Shown here: piece by piece, positions 4,978-8,247 of the stretch | How positions within the stretch are numbered: position 1 is the first letter of the stretch | Layout: the number at the start of each line of letters is the position of its first letter | NCBI GenBank assembly: GCA_002393195.1 | Contig: DGIK01000114.1 | Span: forward strand, 187-8,433 | Length of the DNA stretch: 8,247 bases | Direction of reading: 5' to 3' | Source: Bacteroidales bacterium UBA3824 | GTDB lineage: Bacteria > Bacteroidota > Bacteroidia > Bacteroidales > UBA3824 | Made by a program: the position numbers and the translations under genes | Notes under the pieces: model-generated | What the model saw: only the letters and a program-made list of their open reading frames with translations | Databases searched by the model: none | What the model was told of the DNA's origin: nothing

Positions 4978-6321
4978 ATGGAACTGAAAAGAAAATTCTA
5001 CGATAAACTTATACAATGGAAGTTGAAATCGAAGGGCTCTACTTCAATGTTGATTGAGGGAGCAAGGCGTGTGGGCAAAAGTTATGTGGCGACAATGTTT
5101 GCAAAAAACAATTATAAGTCGCACATTATCATAGACTTTGCAAACATCGACCCTGCGGTAACTGGAATTTTCGAGCACAATTCCACAGATTTAGAATTGT
5201 TTTTCAACAAATTGTCGGCTTATTACGGTGTCAAACTACACAGGCGCGAAAGCCTGATTGTATTTGACGAAGTGCAACTTTACCCAAAAGCGCGTCAGTT
5301 GACCAAATATCTTGTAGCCGACGGACGATTCGATTATCTTTTGACAGGATCGCTGATAACCCTCAAACAAAACGTCGAAAACATCATCATCCCGTCAGAG
5401 GAAGAAAGTCTGACAATGTTTCCACTTGATTTTGAGGAATTTCTATGGGCAATTGGCAACGATGTTATGGCAGACTACATCAAAGAATGTTTCAAAAACA
5501 AAACACCACTCGGACAGGCGATGCACCGCAAAGCGATGGACTATTTCAAGCAATATATGCTTGTAGGCGGGATGCCTCAGGCTGTGCTTGAATACACACA
5601 AAATTATGATTTCGAGAGCACAGACGCTATCAAACGCAGAATTTTGAAACTGTACCGCAACGACATATCCAAGTTTGCAAAGGGCTATGAATCAAAAGTT
5701 TCTGCCATTTTTGACGAAATTCCGTCCCAACTTTCCAAACACGAAAAGAAATTCAACCTCGCGTCCCTAACCAAAACGGCACGTATGCGCGAATATGAAG
5801 ACGCATTTATGTGGCTTGCTGATGCAAAAGTTGTCAATACGTGTTTCAACAACACCGACCCAAACCGTGGTCTTGGACTCAATATGGTACAGTCGTCGCT
5901 CAAATGCTATATGGCTGATACAGGGCTCCTTTTTAGCCTTGCATTTTCCGAAACAGAAATTATGGACAACGAAATATACAAGGCAATTCTTTTTGACAAA
6001 CTACACCTAAACGAAGGAATGTTTATGGAAAATATTGTTGCTCAGATGCTTGTATCGTCAGGACACCGTTTGTTCTTTTATTCCAAAAACTCGCCAGACA
6101 ATGCTGACGACCGCATTGAAATCGATTTTTTAATAGCCCAAGGTCGCAAAATAGCACCCTTGGAAATCAAATCTGCGCGGTATCAGCAACACGTGTCGCT
6201 TGACAAGTTCATTGCAAAATACAAATCGCGCATCGGCAGCAAGTACATTGTATATACCAAAGACCTGATGGAAACAGACGGCATCCTATTCATCCCCGTT
6301 TATATGACAAGCCTGATATAG
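4978..6321 (+). CDS. AAA ATPase with DUF4143 (PD-(D/E)XK-like) C-terminal domain, 447 aa
   Basis: P-loop ATPase of the AAA_14/DUF4143 type, common and multi-copy in Bacteroidota and other gut or rumen bacteria; biological role not established, though a defence or mobile-element link is often suspected. Walker A is GARRVGKS (28-35), Walker B is LIVFDEVQ (93-100) and a sensor-1-like YLLTGS follows near 120. The mid-region includes the family motif YMLVGGMPQAV. The C-terminal domain has Asp383 (EIDFLIA) and Glu396-Ile-Lys398 (PLEIKSA), a nuclease-like D...ExK set. Length is close to full for the family. ATG 4978 is preferred over the in-frame GTG at 4969, which lies in the last repeat core; the leader geometry and the first codons MEL match the Rpn-type gene. 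It is a solitary unit and converges on the aldo-keto reductase gene, with only 7 bp between stop codons. Confidence 0.9.
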   Translation: MELKRKFYDKLIQWKLKSKGSTSMLIEGARRVGKSYVATMFAKNNYKSHIIIDFANIDPAVTGIFEHNSTDLELFFNKLSAYYGVKLHRRESLIVFDEVQLYPKARQLTKYLVADGRFDYLLTGSLITLKQNVENIIIPSEEESLTMFPLDFEEFLWAIGNDVMADYIKECFKNKTPLGQAMHRKAMDYFKQYMLVGGMPQAVLEYTQNYDFESTDAIKRRILKLYRNDISKFAKGYESKVSAIFDEIPSQLSKHEKKFNLASLTKTARMREYEDAFMWLADAKVVNTCFNNTDPNRGLGLNMVQSSLKCYMADTGLLFSLAFSETEIMDNEIYKAILFDKLHLNEGMFMENIVAQMLVSSGHRLFFYSKNSPDNADDRIEIDFLIAQGRKIAPLEIKSARYQQHVSLDKFIAKYKSRIGSKYIVYTKDLMETDGILFIPVYMTSLI

Positions 6322-6328
6322 CGGATGT

Positions 6329-7327
6329 TTACGCCCCAACTACCCTCTCTATCTCCGCCAATTCCTCCTCCGTCAGCGGCGCGATGCCAACAATTCCTGC
6401 ATTGTCGATGATTTGTGAGGGGCGGCTTGCACCGATGAGAACGCTTGTGAGGTCTGAATCCTTCAAGACCCACTTCAACGCCAACTGCGAAAGGCTGCAA
6501 CCGTGCTCCTTAGCAATCTGATTGAGTGCCTTTACCTTTTGCAAAACTGAATCGGTGATGTCGTTGGGTTTCAAGAATTTGCCACTCTTGACGGCGCGGC
6601 TGTCCGAGGGAAGCCCGTTGAGATAACGGTCGGTGAGCAGACCTTGCGCCAACGGCGAAAAAGCGATGATGCCCTTGCCGAGAGTGCGGGCGGTGGCTTT
6701 GAGACCGTTTTTTTCGATAGTGCGGTCAAAGATGCTGTAACGGTTTTGATTGATAATAAAAGGCGTGTGCAATTCCTGCAAAATCGCCGTCGCCCGCGCC
6801 AAAGTTGCGCCATCGTAGTTGGAAATGCCCACATACAACGCCTTGCCGGAGCGAACTATTTGGTCGAGGGCAAGCATAGTCTCCTCCAAAGGAGTTTCGG
6901 GATCCATCCTGTGATGATAAAAAATGTCAACGTACTCCAATCCAAGGCGTTTGAGGCTTTGGTCGAGGCTCGCAATCAAGTATTTGCGGCTGCCCAAATC
7001 GCCGTATGGACCGGGCCACATATCGTAACCGGCTTTTGTGGAAATTATCAACTCGTCGCGCAGACCGCCGAATGTGTCGCGCAAAATCTTGCCAAAATTT
7101 GTTTCCGCCGAGCCGGGCACGGGACCATAATTGTTGGCAAGGTCAAAGTGTGTGATGCCGAGGTCGAAGGCGGTGCGGCACATCGCCACCATATTGTCGT
7201 AGTTGTCAATAGAGCCGAAATTGTGCCACAGACCAAGCGACACGGCGGGGAGTTTCAATCCGCTTTTGCCGACGCGATTGTACGTCATCGTGGAGTAGCG
7301 GGCGGGGGATGGAGTGTAAGTTGCCAT
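6329..7327 (-). CDS. gpr: Aldo-keto reductase, YghZ/Gpr (L-glyceraldehyde 3-phosphate reductase) type, 332 aa
   Basis: NADPH-dependent carbonyl reductase of the AKR14/Kv-beta-like branch; in E. coli the homologue reduces L-glyceraldehyde 3-phosphate and methylglyoxal, a cytoplasmic detoxification role. Long stretches match the E. coli protein as I remember it: SLGLWHNFG, FDLGITHFDLANNYG, ISTKAGYDMWPGPYG, SLDQSLKRLGLEYVDIFY, SGKALYVGIS, PLAQGLLT, SVLIGASR. The catalytic tetrad is Asp62, Tyr67, Lys98 and His139. The cofactor-binding C-terminal motif SVLIGASRPSQI is present. The length is slightly shorter at the C-terminus than E. coli. The DUF819 gene ends 18 bp upstream on the same strand, so the two are probably co-transcribed. 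Family is certain; substrate is inferred from the homologue. Confidence 0.95.
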   Translation of the reverse strand: MATYTPSPARYSTMTYNRVGKSGLKLPAVSLGLWHNFGSIDNYDNMVAMCRTAFDLGITHFDLANNYGPVPGSAETNFGKILRDTFGGLRDELIISTKAGYDMWPGPYGDLGSRKYLIASLDQSLKRLGLEYVDIFYHHRMDPETPLEETMLALDQIVRSGKALYVGISNYDGATLARATAILQELHTPFIINQNRYSIFDRTIEKNGLKATARTLGKGIIAFSPLAQGLLTDRYLNGLPSDSRAVKSGKFLKPNDITDSVLQKVKALNQIAKEHGCSLSQLALKWVLKDSDLTSVLIGASRPSQIIDNAGIVGIAPLTEEELAEIERVVGA

Positions 7328-7345
7328 AAAACGTCAATTATTTTG

Positions 7346-8247
7346 TTATAAAAACAACAGCATTTTTGCCAATCCGAAGCCGAAATATGTGCCGATTGCG
7401 TAACCAAACAAGCCTACCGCAATGCCGGGGCCGATGACAGCCTTGTTGTGAAGGACGCTGCCCATCACCGGCGCGAATGGCGGACTGCAAATCAATGATA
7501 TACTTGTAGTTAACGTTGTGTCGGTGTCCACACGCATTATCGCACTAAACAACACGTGCAGCAAAAACGAACCAAACGTTACTATCGCAGTGAAACTTAT
7601 TAGATTGGCATCGACTTCCGAAAGCACTTTGAGACTCACTTGCGACGCCACCGCCACGCTGAAAATCAAGATGAAAAACGTGCCAAGTTCAAAGGTGCGT
7701 TTGATGGCGCGGACACGTTTGTTGATGGAGGCAATTATCGACAACAGCGATATTGAGAGAATGAACACCGATTGAAACGCCTCCTTTGGGAACAACATTG
7801 CGATGCCCGCGCCGAGGATTATTATTATTACCGTCAATAGCAATGCCTTGCCAAGGTCTTTGAGATTGTCGCGGCGAAAAAGACCGAGGAAAAGTTCGCT
7901 GTCGTGGTTTTCGATTTTGAGGTCGATGTCCACCTTTTCGCGGTCGTCCTTGAAGGCTGGAAGTACCAATCCAAGCGTTTTTTTGCCAAAAACAATCACA
8001 AAAAACAGATAAATCGCGCTCAAACCCATACTATAAGCCGACACAACGCCGTATGTCTTGTCATCGACACCGAGAGCAGTCTTCACAGAGGCGATGTTGA
8101 CGTCGCCGCCCGTGTATTTGCCCGACAACATACCGCCCACCGACGAATACAACTGCGGGTCTTCGCGTCCAAACATCACAAAACCGATTACTACAGACAA
8201 CGTACACGCCGCCAATCCACCCACCATCGATTTAAGGAACGGCGGGG
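7346..8247 (-). CDS. DUF819-family integral membrane protein (5' end outside window)
   Basis: A polytopic inner-membrane protein of the DUF819 (YjcL-like) family, of unproven transport function. About 300 residues are visible; the family is usually near 400, so the N-terminal part is missing beyond base 8247 and the frame stays open to the edge. The methionine at 8225-8227 sits within PFLKSMVGGLAACTLSVVIG, which reads as an internal membrane segment, not a start. Further hydrophobic segments include SAIYLFFVIVFG, ALLLTVIIIILGAGIAMLF, SVFILSISLLSIIASI, FFILIFSVAVASQV, ISFTAIVTFGSFLLHVLF and GPGIAVGLFGYAIGTYFGFGLA. A charged cytoplasmic-type stretch (KDDREKVDIDLKIENHDSE) divides the halves. It precedes the aldo-keto reductase gene on the same strand by 18 bp. 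Confidence 0.85.
   Translation of the reverse strand, partial: PPFLKSMVGGLAACTLSVVIGFVMFGREDPQLYSSVGGMLSGKYTGGDVNIASVKTALGVDDKTYGVVSAYSMGLSAIYLFFVIVFGKKTLGLVLPAFKDDREKVDIDLKIENHDSELFLGLFRRDNLKDLGKALLLTVIIIILGAGIAMLFPKEAFQSVFILSISLLSIIASINKRVRAIKRTFELGTFFILIFSVAVASQVSLKVLSEVDANLISFTAIVTFGSFLLHVLFSAIMRVDTDTTLTTSISLICSPPFAPVMGSVLHNKAVIGPGIAVGLFGYAIGTYFGFGLAKMLLFL

Noticed and set aside
6644..7351. 235-codon open frame on the plus strand opposite the aldo-keto reductase gene
   Set aside because: Antisense to a gene with clear family motifs; the translation has no recognisable domain.

Overview
The window looks like a chromosomal segment of a Bacteroidota bacterium, most likely Bacteroidales. The evidence is an elongation factor G of that general type, leader sequences that are A/T-rich with no clear Shine-Dalgarno, promoter matches to the Bacteroidota TTTG / TAnnTTTG consensus, Sec signal peptides that end in Ala-Gln, and gene families common in that phylum (Rpn/PDDEXK_2 nucleases, DUF4143 ATPases, small outer-membrane barrels). 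Genus cannot be read from the sequence.

Layout. 1-953 (+) is the C-terminal part of EF-G, closed by a strong terminator at about 982-1019. 1021-2220 is a solitary transcription unit: a repeat-built promoter/leader, an Rpn-type PD-(D/E)XK nuclease gene (1147-2127) with a heptad-repeat coiled coil, and an intrinsic terminator. 2221-2586 holds no convincing protein gene, but has several inverted repeats and a candidate intrinsic terminator; it may be a structured leader or small RNA. 2587-4749 (+) is a likely operon of three exported proteins: an unrecognised secreted protein, an outer-membrane beta-barrel protein, and a protein with a possible DUF4468-like N-terminus and a BamE/SmpA-like C-terminus. 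It ends in a terminator at about 4783-4815. 4850-6321 (+) is a second solitary unit: a second copy of the repeat-built leader followed by an AAA ATPase with a DUF4143 C-terminus. 6329-8247 (-) is a convergent pair: a YghZ/Gpr-type aldo-keto reductase and, upstream of it, a DUF819 membrane protein that runs off the window.

Most notable observation. The nuclease and ATPase genes are unrelated along their length, yet each follows a four-copy array of a CTT(G/A)AAAACGTG core. Copy spacing is 34, 33 and 34 bp in both arrays, with the same 6-nt gap from the last core to ATG and the same first three codons (Met-Glu-Leu). Inside each array a TATATTTG box supplies a TTTG exactly 20 nt ahead of the next TAnnTTTG box, so one repeat's -7 element can serve as the -33 element of the next. 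This looks like a duplicated modular promoter/leader cassette serving two PD-(D/E)XK-containing proteins.
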